Notes: generated by a model not told the origin, from the letters alone. DNA of 64,000 nucleotides from Streptomyces sp. 1222.5 (GCF_900105245.1 NZ_FNSZ01000001.1:1488001-1552000); one strand, 5' to 3'. Counted from the stretch's first letter, positions 26,349-38,124 are shown. Numbers and translations are program-made.

Positions 26349-27947
26349 TCAGTGCCTGTCCGCGGGCTTCCCGGGTGCCGCCTCGAGCTGGACCCGGCCG
26401 CCCGCGGCCAGCAGGGCGAGCACCGCCAGGACGGCCAGCAGCACGAGGGCCAGCACGACGACGGTGAGGACCGTCGGGTGGTTCCAGAGCGCGAACACGA
26501 GCGCGACGATCAGCAGGGCGGCCAGGGTGAGCGCGCGGCGGTGGGCCAGCGTCCACGCGCCGACCCGTCCGGTGCCGACGTGCCGGGCGTCCGCCCAGCG
26601 TGCCGCGGAGTCCGCCGTACGGTCGGACGCCCCGCGGACGGCCACGGGCAGCCGCCCCGGCCCGACGAAGTAGGCGCCCAGCGCGATGACGACGCCCAGC
26701 ACGATCGCGGTGCGCAGGCTGACCCGCAGGAAGCGGAGCAGGGTGTCGAAGACGGCACTGGCGGCGGCCTTGGACTGCACCTGGGGCGGCAGGTGGTCGA
26801 GGTAGTGGTCGCGGACCACGATCAGGACGACGGCCACCACCAGGCAGGCGAACGCGGCGCCCAGGGCGGTGCGGGCCAGCGCGCGGCGCCGCCGGTGGGC
26901 GAGCAGCACCCCGGCGACGCCGAGGAGGACGACGATCACCGGGAACCAGTTGCCGATGACGTCGAGGAGGTGGGCGCCCTTGCGGAACTTGCCGAGCTGG
27001 TCGGACTGGAAGAGCACGAGTTGCTTGTCGACCTGCGGGATCTTTTCGGCGGGTTTCAGGCCGGCGTCGACCAGCTCCTGCTTGACCTTGTCGACGGCGG
27101 TGCCCACGTCCAGGGTGACCGTGCCGCCGTTGATCCCGACCGCTCCGCGTCCCTCGCCGGTCAGGGCGTGCACGACGGCGTTGTGGGCGGCCCGATTGGC
27201 GGTCGTCCACACGGTGGCGAAGGCGTCGCTGTCGACGACGCGGGTGGCGACCTTGGTCACGGCCTGGTTCGCCGCGGAGTCGAGCTGCGGTCCCAGTCCT
27301 CTGACCGCGTCGGCGGCGCGCGGCGGCAGACCCTGTTTCTGCAGCCAGTCGGCGATGTCACCGGCGGCCTGCTGTCCGTTCACCTTGGCCCCCACGGCCT
27401 CGGTGATCCGGTGGACCGCCGCGTCCTGCACGGCGGGGTCCGTGGCCAGGGGCGCGACGGTGGCCACGTAGCGGTCGGTGTCGAGGGCGATGTTCTCCAG
27501 CCAGACGGCGAGAAGCGCGACGGGTACGAGAATGCAGGTCAGCACGATGAGCACGGCCGACGCGGTGCTGCGCGCGATACGGCCGGGGCCGTGGCCCGCC
27601 GGTGGCCCGGTCCGGCCCGGCGTCCGCGGGCCGGAACCCGCCCCGGACCCTGACGTCGCCCCGGACGGGCCCGGCCCGGCCGCCGACGACCCTGGCTCCG
27701 GTGCCGCCCCGGACGGCCCGCGCCCCGACGCAGACGCCCCGGACCCCGACGTCGCCCCGGAAGACCCCGGCCCGGACACCGCCGACCCCGGCCTCGACAC
27801 CGACGGCTCGGGCCTCGACGACGGCCCGGCCCCCGGCCCTGACGCCGAAGACTCCTGCTGCGACCGCGAAGGCCCCTGCTTCGGCGCCGGCGGCTCCGAT
27901 CCCGACGGCTCGGGGTCCGGTGCGGAGGGCTCGGGCGGTTCGGTCAC
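26349..27947 (-). CDS. Large integral membrane protein with Pro/Gly/Ser-rich cytoplasmic N-terminus
   Basis: 532 residues. Residues 1-130 are a low-complexity run of PSG, GSGA and PEP units. A transmembrane helix then follows (STASAVLIVLTCILVPVALLAVWLENIALDTDRYVATVAPLA). A large extracytoplasmic domain comes next (VHRITEAVGAKVNGQQAAGDI through VDKQLVLFQSDQLGKF), then five more membrane helices. The DTDRYVATVAPLA motif is typical of a streptomycete family annotated only as integral membrane protein. The GTG at 27947 follows CCGGGAGG and is preferred to longer frames rich in Arg. Confidence 0.75.
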   Translation of the reverse strand: MTEPPEPSAPDPEPSGSEPPAPKQGPSRSQQESSASGPGAGPSSRPEPSVSRPGSAVSGPGSSGATSGSGASASGRGPSGAAPEPGSSAAGPGPSGATSGSGAGSGPRTPGRTGPPAGHGPGRIARSTASAVLIVLTCILVPVALLAVWLENIALDTDRYVATVAPLATDPAVQDAAVHRITEAVGAKVNGQQAAGDIADWLQKQGLPPRAADAVRGLGPQLDSAANQAVTKVATRVVDSDAFATVWTTANRAAHNAVVHALTGEGRGAVGINGGTVTLDVGTAVDKVKQELVDAGLKPAEKIPQVDKQLVLFQSDQLGKFRKGAHLLDVIGNWFPVIVVLLGVAGVLLAHRRRRALARTALGAAFACLVVAVVLIVVRDHYLDHLPPQVQSKAAASAVFDTLLRFLRVSLRTAIVLGVVIALGAYFVGPGRLPVAVRGASDRTADSAARWADARHVGTGRVGAWTLAHRRALTLAALLIVALVFALWNHPTVLTVVVLALVLLAVLAVLALLAAGGRVQLEAAPGKPADRH

Positions 27948-28059
27948 GGGGGCCTCCCGGCGCGGTGGCTGCCTGGAACACTCCCATTCCGTCAGCCCTG
28001 TCCGCGTTCCGCGCGCTGGGAGGACCCGGACGGGTTCCGGCCCTTCCGCGAGGGCGGGC

Positions 28060-28938
28060 TCACGGACCCGGCGGCTCGCGGTCCCGCTGCGGCGGCGGGC
28101 TGTCCAGACGCCGGGCGAGGAAGGGTTCCTGCGCGAGGACCGCGCCCACGCTGACACTGACGGTGGCGGCGACGCAGACCACGATCAGCCAGGACAGCAG
28201 CACGAACACGGAACCGACGGGACCGTACTCCGCGAGTGCCCGGTTCAGAGCCTTCGGCATGTAGAGGTGCGCGGAGATCGCCAGGGCGGTGAGGGCGGCG
28301 GCCGCGATGACGGAACCGGGCAGCAGGGGTCTCCAGCCGACCAGGCCGCCGAGCAGCAGGTGCTGGGTCCACCACCACAGCCCCACCTGGGCCAGGAACG
28401 CGAGCGGGACGCCCAGCCAGGCGCCCGCCCCGAAGCCGTCACGGACGGGCCCCTGGAGGACCAGCACGCAGATCCACAGCAGCAGCCAGGCCAGCCAGCG
28501 CCACGGGGCGATCCTCGTCCCGGCCCGGGGGATCTCCCACGCGCGTTTGCACAGGCGTTGCATCGCCCGGCTGACTGCGGTGGCCGACAGCAGCACCATC
28601 AGCCCGCCCACCACCCCGGTGGCCTGCTGGAGTTCGGCCGCCGCCGGCTGGAAGACCTGGTCGAGTTCCTTGCTCGCTGCGCCCGTCAGCCCGAACACCG
28701 CCTTCAGGGAGTCGAGCATCTGCCGGCGCACCGCCTCGGGGGCGTAGGCCGCCACGACGAAGAGCAGCGGGACGGCGGTCAGGAAGCACTGTGCGGCGAT
28801 GCGGGTGGCGGAGTCGAAGATGTTCACCGTCACCATGCGGTCGGCGAGGTGCGTGACGACCGGGAACCGGGTCTCCGCCCGCCGGTGCGCCCCCTTCGCC
28901 CGGGCGACGAGCCGCTGGGTGCGGCCGCCCTCCGTCAT
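28060..28938 (-). CDS. YihY/BrkB-family inner membrane protein
   Basis: 292 residues with six hydrophobic segments. The opening HLADRMVTVNIFDSATRIAAQCFLTAVPLLFVVAAYAP is the conserved first helix of the YihY/BrkB fold. Family members were once called RNase BN and are now regarded as envelope proteins of unclear function. The ATG at 28938 gives the full fold. The membrane protein at 26349-27947 lies 112 bp downstream in the same direction. Confidence 0.85.
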   Translation of the reverse strand: MTEGGRTQRLVARAKGAHRRAETRFPVVTHLADRMVTVNIFDSATRIAAQCFLTAVPLLFVVAAYAPEAVRRQMLDSLKAVFGLTGAASKELDQVFQPAAAELQQATGVVGGLMVLLSATAVSRAMQRLCKRAWEIPRAGTRIAPWRWLAWLLLWICVLVLQGPVRDGFGAGAWLGVPLAFLAQVGLWWWTQHLLLGGLVGWRPLLPGSVIAAAALTALAISAHLYMPKALNRALAEYGPVGSVFVLLSWLIVVCVAATVSVSVGAVLAQEPFLARRLDSPPPQRDREPPGP

Positions 28939-29166
28939 CGGGGTTCCGGCGCCGCGGCGCGGCGGTGCGTCGGGCGCCCGTCCGCTGACGGCAACCGCCC
29001 CGTGCTCGGCATGGCATCGCTCCCTTCGCTGCGTCCAGAGTGCGGGGCGAGGCGGCCGACGGCACCCCGGAGCCCCCGCCGGCCGGTACGGGGCTGCGCC
29101 GGTCACGAGATGTCGGCCCCGGGGCTCGCGCCTACGCTCTTGGTGTCCCGACACGATGGGGTCGCC

Positions 29167-29898
29167 ATGGTGCTCGACCTGCTGCTCATCTCCCTGGCCA
29201 TCACGCTCGACCCGCTGCCCCTCATGGCGTTCGTGCTGGTGGTGGCGTCGGCGAACGGCGTGTGGAAAGGGCTGGTGTTCATCCTCGGCTGGCTGGCGTG
29301 CTTCGTCGTGGTCATCGCGCTCGTCCTGGGACTGACCGGCGGGCAGCCGCCACCGTCCAGGTCCCCGCCCTCGACGGCCGCCCTCGCGGCCAAGCTGCTC
29401 ATCGGGGTGTCGCTCGTCGTCTACGGCGAGCGCAGGCGCCGGCGCCGGCTCGCCGCCGCTCGTACCCGGGCCGGCGGGAACGGGTCCGCGCCCGGGGCCG
29501 GCCGGGACCCGGCCTCCGGAGGGGCCACGCCGTCCACGGGACGGGAGCGGGCCTCGGACATGAGCTCCCGGATGGACCGCAGCACGGTGTGGTCCGCCGC
29601 CGGACTCGCCGTGCTGCTGCAGCCCTGGGGCATGGTGGCGGCGGGGGCGACGACCGTGGTGGAGGCCGACGCCTCGCACCCGGCGACCTGGCTCGCCCTG
29701 TTCGGGTTCTGTCTGCTCGCCACCGCGAGCCTGCTCGCCGTCGAGCTCTACGTGGTGTTCAGCCCGACGAAGGCGAAGGCGCGTCTGCTGCGCCTGCGCG
29801 CGTGGCTGGACGGGCACAAGGAGCAGGCGCTGGTGACCATCTGCCTCGTGCTCGGGTTCTGGCTGGTGGGCAAGAGCATCTTCCAGCTCACCGCGTGA
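29167..29898 (+). CDS. GAP/Sap-family membrane protein (sulfolipid-addressing-like)
   Basis: 243 residues with six membrane spans. The start LLLISLAITLDPLPLMAFVLVVASANGVWKGLVFILGWLACF is characteristic of the GAP (Sap, sulfolipid-1-addressing protein) family, known in mycobacteria for export of glycolipids. A charged Ala/Gly-rich loop (about residues 90-135) splits the two halves, and KAKARLLRLRAWLDGHKEQALVTICLVLGFWLVGKS ends it. The ATG at 29167 follows GGGG. The lipid partner is unknown. Confidence 0.75.
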   Translation: MVLDLLLISLAITLDPLPLMAFVLVVASANGVWKGLVFILGWLACFVVVIALVLGLTGGQPPPSRSPPSTAALAAKLLIGVSLVVYGERRRRRRLAAARTRAGGNGSAPGAGRDPASGGATPSTGRERASDMSSRMDRSTVWSAAGLAVLLQPWGMVAAGATTVVEADASHPATWLALFGFCLLATASLLAVELYVVFSPTKAKARLLRLRAWLDGHKEQALVTICLVLGFWLVGKSIFQLTA

Positions 29899-30039
29899 CG
29901 GACGCGGACACGGAGTGCGGGGCCCTGCGCCGCATGCTGGACTGGTAGGGCAACAGGGGGGATGGCGACCGTCGGCCGCGGACACTGCCCGTGGGGGCAG
30001 CCCAGCGGCGGTCCCGCATCCGGCTCCGAAGGAGTGGTC

Positions 30040-30498
30040 ATGGACAGCGTCGAAGACATGGGGCCCGTCGACTACTTGGTCATCGAGTTCCCCGGCAACC
30101 GGATGACGGGCGAGGCGTTCCCGCTGCTGGTCGATCTCGCCGAGCGTGGCATCGTCCGGATCATCGACCTCGCCTTCATCCGCAAGGAGACCGACGGCTC
30201 CGTGGTCGGTCTGGAGTGGAAGGAGCTGGGCGGCGAGATCGACCTCTCCGTCTTCGAGGGGGCCTCGTCCGGTGTGCTGGACGAGACCGACCTGGCGGAG
30301 GCCGCCGGCGCCCTCGACCCCGGCAACTCGGCCGCGGTGCTCGTCTACGAGAACCTGTGGGCCGCTCCCCTGGCCGCGGCGCTCAGGCGCAGCGGGGCCC
30401 AGCTCGTCGCGAGCGGCCGCATTCCGGTGCAGGCCCTGCTGGCGGCGCTGGACGCCACGGAGGAGACGGTGCCGCCCGGCGGCTCCACGGCGGCCTGA
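30040..30498 (+). CDS. DUF6325/DUF1269-type small soluble protein
   Basis: 152 residues. GPVDYLVIEFPGNRMTGEAFPLLVDLAERGIVRIIDLAFI and the ferredoxin-like alternation of strands and helices, then SAAVLVYENLWAAPLAAALRRSGAQLVASGRIP, match the DUF1269-related proteins common in actinomycetes beside SHOCT genes. No catalytic residues are apparent. The ATG at 30040 has GAAGGAG upstream. The SHOCT gene follows after 68 bp, and the two are repeatedly paired in this genus. Confidence 0.8.
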   Translation: MDSVEDMGPVDYLVIEFPGNRMTGEAFPLLVDLAERGIVRIIDLAFIRKETDGSVVGLEWKELGGEIDLSVFEGASSGVLDETDLAEAAGALDPGNSAAVLVYENLWAAPLAAALRRSGAQLVASGRIPVQALLAALDATEETVPPGGSTAA

Positions 30499-30566
30499 CA
30501 ACGATCCCGACCGCCGGGCCGCCCGTCGCGGCGTCCCGGCGCACCGACACCTGGGAGGTGACCGAC

Positions 30567-30872
30567 ATGCCCGGACTGCTTCGGGGTGTCGCCCGCACGG
30601 CCGTGGTCGCCGGAACCGCCACCGCCGTCTCGAACCGCGTCTCGCGGCGTCAGGCCGGCCGGTGGGCGCAGCAGGATTACGAGCAGGAACAACAGCAGCA
30701 ACAGCAGTACGCCCAGCAGCAGGCGCCGCCCCCGCCGCCCGCGTCCCAGACCGCCCCCGCCGACGAGATGACCGGCAAGATCGAGCAGCTCAAGCAGCTG
30801 GCCGACCTGAAGGCCCAGGGTGTCCTGACGGAAGCGGAGTTCGAGGACCAGAAGCGCCGGCTGCTGGCGTGA
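30567..30872 (+). CDS. Small SHOCT domain protein
   Basis: 101 residues: a short N-terminal region (LLRGVARTAVVAGTATAVSNRVSRRQAGRWA), a Gln/Pro-rich linker (QEQQQQQQYAQQQAPPPPP) and a C-terminal SHOCT helical hairpin (KIEQLKQLADLKAQGVLTEAEFEDQKRRLL). SHOCT modules mediate oligomerisation. The ATG at 30567 follows GGGAGGTGA. Its stop overlaps the start of the DUF4186 gene (GTGA), so the three genes from 30040 form an operon. Confidence 0.85.
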   Translation: MPGLLRGVARTAVVAGTATAVSNRVSRRQAGRWAQQDYEQEQQQQQQYAQQQAPPPPPASQTAPADEMTGKIEQLKQLADLKAQGVLTEAEFEDQKRRLLA

Positions 30873-31303
30873 GCCGGGAGGGCGGCCCGGTGGCCGGCGA
30901 GAACGGGCGCCGTGCGCCGGACGCCCTGGACCGGCGGCTCGACGCCCTCGCCCGGCAGCCGTTCCGGGCCCGGTTCCGCCTGCGCGGACGGGAACGGGCG
31001 ACCGCCGGGCTGAAGGGGCCGGCGACGATCCGGTGGCACGCGTACGACCTGGTCACCGCCCGGCTGGCGGCCGCCGAGCCGCGCAACGACGGCAAGCAGA
31101 CGCCGTACCGGGGGCACCCGGTCTTCGTCGCCCAGCACGCGACCGCCACCTGCTGCCGCGGCTGTCTGGAGCGCTGGCACCACATCGCCAAGGGGCGGGA
31201 GCTGACCCGGGCGGAGCTGGTGTACGTCGTCGACGTCATCTGCCGGTGGATCGAGCGCGAGGTGGCGGGCGGGGCCGGTGGCGGCCCCGCCCGCCACGGC
31301 TGA
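30869..31303 (+). CDS. DUF4186 family protein
   Basis: 144 residues. The conserved block runs from FRARFRLRGRERATAG through NDGKQTPYRGHPVFVAQHATATCCRGCLERWHHIAKGREL to VVDVICRWIERE. The invariant His, Cys-Cys and His residues suggest a metal site, but no activity is known. The GTG at 30869 overlaps the SHOCT stop. The stop codon (31301-31303) abuts that of the convergent M1 peptidase base to base, leaving no room for a terminator between them. Confidence 0.8.
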   Translation: MSREGGPVAGENGRRAPDALDRRLDALARQPFRARFRLRGRERATAGLKGPATIRWHAYDLVTARLAAAEPRNDGKQTPYRGHPVFVAQHATATCCRGCLERWHHIAKGRELTRAELVYVVDVICRWIEREVAGGAGGGPARHG

Positions 31304-32857
31304 TCAGAGCGTGGCCGAGTTGTCGTGGTAGTGCCCGCCGCGCTTGCTGTGCGGTGCGGCGAGGGACGACGGCGGCGCGACGGGGTTCACCGTCCAGTCG
31401 GGGTGGCCGGGCATGCGCGGGGTCTTCGTCCCGAACAGCCAGTCCCGCAGGAAACCGGACCGGTCCTGGCCGGACACCTCCGAGGCCACGGCGATGTAGT
31501 CCTCGGTCGACGCCGCCGAGCCGCGGAAGCGCTCCAGGAAGGCACGCTCGACGGCGCTGAAGACGTCGTCGCCGACGAGCTGCCGGAAGGCGTACAGGAC
31601 GAGGACGCCGCCGAGGTAGCGCTGGCTGTCGAAGAGGTTGACCGCGTCGGGGGCGGCCACCGGGCCGGAGTCGTGGCGCCACTGGTCGCCGCGGGCGTAG
31701 GTGTCCTTCATCCGGGCCTCCATGCTGGTGAGGCCCAGGGAGTCCGCCCAGCCGCGCTCGTAGCGGTAGAGCAGCCCGTAGAAGTCGGCGTGGCCCTCGT
31801 TCAGCCAGAGGTCGGCCCAGGTGGCGGGGCTGACGAGGTTCCCGAACCAGGAGTGGACCAGCTCGTGCATCATGTGCGAGCCGATGTTCTTCTCCGGCTG
31901 GAGCAGGAAGTTCGGCTTGTACAGGGTGAGGGTCTGGGTCTCCAGGCCGGTGAAGTCGAAGGCCTTCGGGTCGTCGGAGTTGCACGGCAGCAGGCCGTAC
32001 GTCTCGAACGGGAAGGCGCCGAGGCGGTCCTCCAGCCAGCCCACCAGGCCGGGCGTGAGGGCGAGGGCCGGCTCCAGGGCGGCGGCGCGGGCGGTGGGGA
32101 CGACGTCGCGCAGGGGCAGCCCGTGCGGTCCCTCCCGGTCCTTGATGACGTAGTCGCCGACGGTGATCTGGACGAGTTCGGTGGCGATCGGGGAGGCCGA
32201 GCGGTACGTGTACGCGGTGCGATCGTCCGCCAGGTCCTCGGTGCAGGTGAGCAGGCCGTTCGCGACCGCGCGCAGTCCCTTGGGGACGGTCAGGCGGAAG
32301 GAGAAGGCGGCCTTGTCCGAGGGGTGGTCGTTGCACGGGAAGACGGTGTGCGCGGAGTTCGGCTGGGGGCAGATCGCGAAGCCGTCCGGGGTGGGCACCC
32401 ACGCCGTGTGCGCGAGGGCGCGGCGAGGGTCGGCTGAGTAGCCGACGCGGACGGTCACGGACGCCTCGGCGGGCAGCGGCCCGGCGGGGGTGATCCGCAG
32501 CTTCTCGTCCGCCTGCTCCCAGGTGGCGTCGCAGCCGGCGACGCGCAGGGAGCGTATGTCCAGGCCGAGGGCGTCCAGGGAGAAGCGGCTCAGCGCCCGC
32601 GTGGTGCGGATCCGCAGGGTGGCGGTGGCGTCGACCAGCTTGGTCGTGGGGTCGTAGGCCAGGTCGAGGTGGTACGACGACACGCGGTAGCCGTCGTTGC
32701 CGAGGGCCGGGAAGACGGGGTCGCCGAGGGTCTCCGGGCCCGGCTCCCCCGTGCGCGTGCGCCCGGCCGCCCGGGCCGGGGAGGCCAGGCTCAGCGCGGT
32801 CGCCGTACCGATCGTCAGCGCGGCCGCGGGGGCCGTCACTCGGGTGCGATATCTCAT
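31304..32857 (-). CDS. Secreted M1-family zinc aminopeptidase
   Basis: 517 residues. A Sec signal peptide (RVTAPAAALTIGTATALSLASPARA, cut near residue 31) precedes the M1 N-terminal beta domain (VSSYHLDLAYDPTTKLVDATATLRI). The catalytic domain has zinc motif HELVHSWFGN and the third ligand in LWLNEGHADFYG, the HExxH-x18-E signature. The usual GAMEN exopeptidase motif is replaced by GLETQ, as in several actinobacterial members. It is an exported peptide scavenger. The ATG at 32857 is fixed by the signal peptide. Reading further upstream would run antisense through icd. Confidence 0.9.
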   Translation of the reverse strand: MRYRTRVTAPAAALTIGTATALSLASPARAAGRTRTGEPGPETLGDPVFPALGNDGYRVSSYHLDLAYDPTTKLVDATATLRIRTTRALSRFSLDALGLDIRSLRVAGCDATWEQADEKLRITPAGPLPAEASVTVRVGYSADPRRALAHTAWVPTPDGFAICPQPNSAHTVFPCNDHPSDKAAFSFRLTVPKGLRAVANGLLTCTEDLADDRTAYTYRSASPIATELVQITVGDYVIKDREGPHGLPLRDVVPTARAAALEPALALTPGLVGWLEDRLGAFPFETYGLLPCNSDDPKAFDFTGLETQTLTLYKPNFLLQPEKNIGSHMMHELVHSWFGNLVSPATWADLWLNEGHADFYGLLYRYERGWADSLGLTSMEARMKDTYARGDQWRHDSGPVAAPDAVNLFDSQRYLGGVLVLYAFRQLVGDDVFSAVERAFLERFRGSAASTEDYIAVASEVSGQDRSGFLRDWLFGTKTPRMPGHPDWTVNPVAPPSSLAAPHSKRGGHYHDNSATL

Positions 32858-32935
32858 GGTCCGCTTTCGCTCGGGCGGCCGGGGGGTCAGGTCCGGCCGC
32901 CGATGAGTGGTCGATCGCCCGTGGTCGGCGGGTGA

Positions 32936-35296
<2,361 letters not shown>

Positions 35297-35355
35297 TCCC
35301 CGCGCCCCTGCGGCGGCCGCCCTCGTGGCTCCCGCCGTGCTCGTGTGGAACGATC

Positions 35356-35390
35356 CGCCGCCCCGGCCGGTATTCCCGGCCGGGGCGGCG
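35356..35390 (+). terminator. Strong intrinsic terminator after icd
   Basis: A perfect 15-bp stem, CGCCGCCCCGGCCGG and its complement, around a TATTC loop. No U-tract follows, as is usual in Streptomyces. It lies between icd and metY and ends the icd transcript. Confidence 0.85.
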
Positions 35391-35528
35391 TCGTGTGTGG
35401 CCGGCATTGCGGCGGCATGTCGTATGTGACGTCCTCATGTCACCTTTCGTACGGGCCTGTTCGGCCCTGTCCGCGCGTGTTTGTCTCGTCGCACGTCACC
35501 GCCCTCCCGCGCACGAGGAGCACGCCGC

Positions 35529-36848
35529 ATGAGCACGCAGCCCGACACCGCCGACAGCGCCGCCTGGTCCTTCGAGACCAGGCAGGTCCACGCCGGGGCG
35601 GTGCCCGATCCGACGACCGGCGCCCGGGCCACACCCATCTACCAGACGACGTCCTTCGTCTTCCAGGACACCCGGCACGCGGCCGACCTGTTCTCGCTGG
35701 CCGAGCCGGGCAACATCTACACCCGCATCCACAACCCGACCCAGGACGTGTTCGAGCAGCGGATCGCCGCGCTGGAGGGCGGGGTGGCCGCGGTGGCGCT
35801 GTCCTCCGGGCAGGCCGCGGAGACCCTGGCGATCCTGACCCTGGCGGGCGCCGGCGACCACATCGTCTCCAGCACCTCCCTGTACGGCGGCACGTACAAC
35901 CTGTTCCGGCACACCCTGCCCCGGCTCGGCGTCGAGGTGTCCTTCGTGGACGACCCGGACGACGCCGAGGCCTGGCGGGCGGCGATCCGGCCGAACACCA
36001 AGGCCCTGTTCGCCGAGTCGCTGGGCAACCCGCGCGGCGACGTCCTCGACGTGCGGGCGGTGGCCGACGTGGCCCATGCGGCGGGCCTGCCGCTGATCGT
36101 GGACAACACCGTGCCGACCCCCTATCTGCTGCGGCCCCTGGAACACGGCGCGGACATCGTCGTGCACTCGGCGACCAAGTTCCTCGGCGGGCACGGCACC
36201 GCCGTCGCCGGTGTGGTGGTGGACGGCGGAACCTTCGACTTCGGGGCGCACGCCGACCGCTTCCCGGACTTCACCGAGCCCGACCCCAGCTACCACGGCC
36301 TGCGGTACTGGCCGGCGCTCGGTCCGGGCGCGTTCGCCGTCAAGCTGCGGGTGCAGCTGCTGCGCGACCTCGGCCCGGCGCTCTCCCCGCACTCGGCGTT
36401 CCTGCTGCTCCAGGGCGTGGAGACGCTGAGCCTGCGGATCGAGCGGCACACCGCCAACGCGCAGGCGCTCGCCGAGTGGCTGGAGCGGCGCGACGAGGTC
36501 GCCGTCGTCCACTACGCGGGTCTGGAGTCCAGCAAGTGGTACGAGGCGGGGCGGAAGTACCTGCCGCGCGGAGCCGGCGCGATCGTCTCCTTCGAGCTGC
36601 GCGGCGGGGTCGAGGCGGGCAAGCGCTTCGTGGACGCCGTGGAGCTGTTCAGCCATCTGGCGAACATCGGTGACGTGCGCAGCCTGATCATCCATCCGGC
36701 GTCCACCACGCACAGCCAGCTGGACGAGGAGCAGCTGGCGGCGACCGGCACCGCGCCCGGCCTGGTGCGGCTGTCGGTGGGCATCGAGAACCTGGCCGAC
36801 CTCAAGGCGGACCTGGAGGCCGGGTTCCGCGCGGCCAAGGGTGCGTAG
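35529..36848 (+). CDS. metY: O-acetylhomoserine/O-acetylserine sulfhydrylase
   Basis: 439 residues of the Cys/Met-metabolism PLP family. WSFETRQVHAGAVPDPTTGARATPIYQTTSFVF opens the fold, ALSSGQAAETLAIL near residue 98 contacts PLP, and the Schiff-base Lys is in DIVVHSATKFLGGHGTAV near 215. RSLIIHPASTTHSQLDEEQL ends the substrate site. It makes homocysteine from O-acetylhomoserine and sulfide. The ATG at 35529 follows GAGGAG. metX starts at the base after its stop codon, so the two consecutive steps of direct sulfhydrylation are translated together. No S-box or SAM-type riboswitch was seen upstream. Confidence 0.9.
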   Translation: MSTQPDTADSAAWSFETRQVHAGAVPDPTTGARATPIYQTTSFVFQDTRHAADLFSLAEPGNIYTRIHNPTQDVFEQRIAALEGGVAAVALSSGQAAETLAILTLAGAGDHIVSSTSLYGGTYNLFRHTLPRLGVEVSFVDDPDDAEAWRAAIRPNTKALFAESLGNPRGDVLDVRAVADVAHAAGLPLIVDNTVPTPYLLRPLEHGADIVVHSATKFLGGHGTAVAGVVVDGGTFDFGAHADRFPDFTEPDPSYHGLRYWPALGPGAFAVKLRVQLLRDLGPALSPHSAFLLLQGVETLSLRIERHTANAQALAEWLERRDEVAVVHYAGLESSKWYEAGRKYLPRGAGAIVSFELRGGVEAGKRFVDAVELFSHLANIGDVRSLIIHPASTTHSQLDEEQLAATGTAPGLVRLSVGIENLADLKADLEAGFRAAKGA

Positions 36849-37997
36849 GTGAGCACGGCCGCGGCCGCCGGGCCCGCCTTCCCGGCGGCCACCGGCGCCT
36901 GGCGTGAGGGGGATCCGCCCGGGCGGCGGCAGTGGTACGCCGCCGAGAAGCCGTTGCCACTGGAGACGGGCGGTGAACTGCCGGGCGTACGGCTGGCGTT
37001 CGAGACCTGGGGGCAGCTCGCGCCCGACCGTTCCAACGCGGTCCTGGTGCTGCACGCCCTCACCGGGGACAGTCATGCCCGCGGTCCGGCCGGCCCGGGC
37101 CATCCCACGCCGGGCTGGTGGGACGCGCTGGTCGGGCCGGGACGGGCGCTGGACACCGACCGCTGGTTCGTGGTCGCGCCCAACGTGCTCGGCGGCTGCC
37201 AGGGCAGCACCGGCCCCGCCTCCGCGCGCCCGGGCGGTGACCGGGCCTGGGGCGGCGCCTTCCCGTTCCTCACCCAGCGGGACCAGGTCGCGGCGGAGGC
37301 CCAGCTCGCGGACGCGCTCGGCATCGGCCGGTGGGCGCTGGTCGCCGGCGGTTCGATGGGCGGGATGCGGGCCGTGGAGTGGGCCGTGTCGTACCCGGAG
37401 CGGACCGGCGCGCTGCTGCTGCTCGCCACGACGGCGGCGGCGAGCGCGGAGCAGATCGCCTGGGCCGGCATCCAGCTGCACGCCGTGCGCGGCGACCCGC
37501 ACTGGCAGGGCGGCGACTACCACGGCAGCGGCCGGGGACCGCACGCGGGCCTCGGCCTGGCCCGCCGGCTCGCCCATGTCACCTACCGCAGCGAGCCGGA
37601 GCTCGGGGCACGCTTCGGCCGGTTCCCGCAGGGGTCGGAGGACCCGTGGCGCGGCGGCCGGTACCAGGTGGAGTCGTATCTCGACCATCACGCGGCCAAG
37701 CTGGTCCGCCGCTTCGACGCGGCCAGTTACGCCGTCCTGACCGAGGCGATGAACGCGCACGACGTCGGCCGGGACCGGGGCGGCACACGCGCCGCCCTCG
37801 CCCGGGTGACCGCGCCCACCCTGGTGGCCGGCGTCGACTCCGACCGGCTCTACCCCCTCGCCCAGCAGCGGGAACTGGCCGCGCTGATCCCGGGCGCGGG
37901 GGACCGGCCGCGGGTGGTGGAGTCGCCGTACGGGCACGACGGGTTCCTGATCGAGACGGAGCAGGTGGCCCCGATGGTGCGGGAACTGCTGCCCTGA
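36849..37997 (+). CDS. metX: Homoserine O-acetyltransferase
   Basis: 382 residues with the alpha/beta-hydrolase fold. VLVLHALTGDSHARGP precedes the nucleophile elbow GGSMGGMRAVEWAVSYPER (Ser near residue 168), and SYLDHHAAKLVRRFDAASY, the Asp in VAGVDSDRLYPLAQQREL and the His in YGHDGFLIETEQ complete the triad. It acetylates homoserine from acetyl-CoA, feeding MetY. The GTG at 36849 immediately follows the metY TAG. Family members can be succinyltransferases, but pairing with a sulfhydrylase and overall similarity favour acetyl. Confidence 0.9.
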   Translation: MSTAAAAGPAFPAATGAWREGDPPGRRQWYAAEKPLPLETGGELPGVRLAFETWGQLAPDRSNAVLVLHALTGDSHARGPAGPGHPTPGWWDALVGPGRALDTDRWFVVAPNVLGGCQGSTGPASARPGGDRAWGGAFPFLTQRDQVAAEAQLADALGIGRWALVAGGSMGGMRAVEWAVSYPERTGALLLLATTAAASAEQIAWAGIQLHAVRGDPHWQGGDYHGSGRGPHAGLGLARRLAHVTYRSEPELGARFGRFPQGSEDPWRGGRYQVESYLDHHAAKLVRRFDAASYAVLTEAMNAHDVGRDRGGTRAALARVTAPTLVAGVDSDRLYPLAQQRELAALIPGAGDRPRVVESPYGHDGFLIETEQVAPMVRELLP

Positions 37998-38124
37998 GTC
38001 GCGCGGGACACCGGTCACGGGGCGCGATCAGCGGCCCATTCCTCGCGGGCCACCCTCTCGTCGCGCGTCGATGTGTCACCTTGATCGTGCACCACGCCCC
38101 TGACACTCCCCCCTGGAGCAGCCC

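Noticed and set aside
35391..35528. SAM or cobalamin riboswitch before metY
   Set aside because: None of the conserved core segments of these riboswitches could be found in the 138-nt leader; only the icd terminator is structured.
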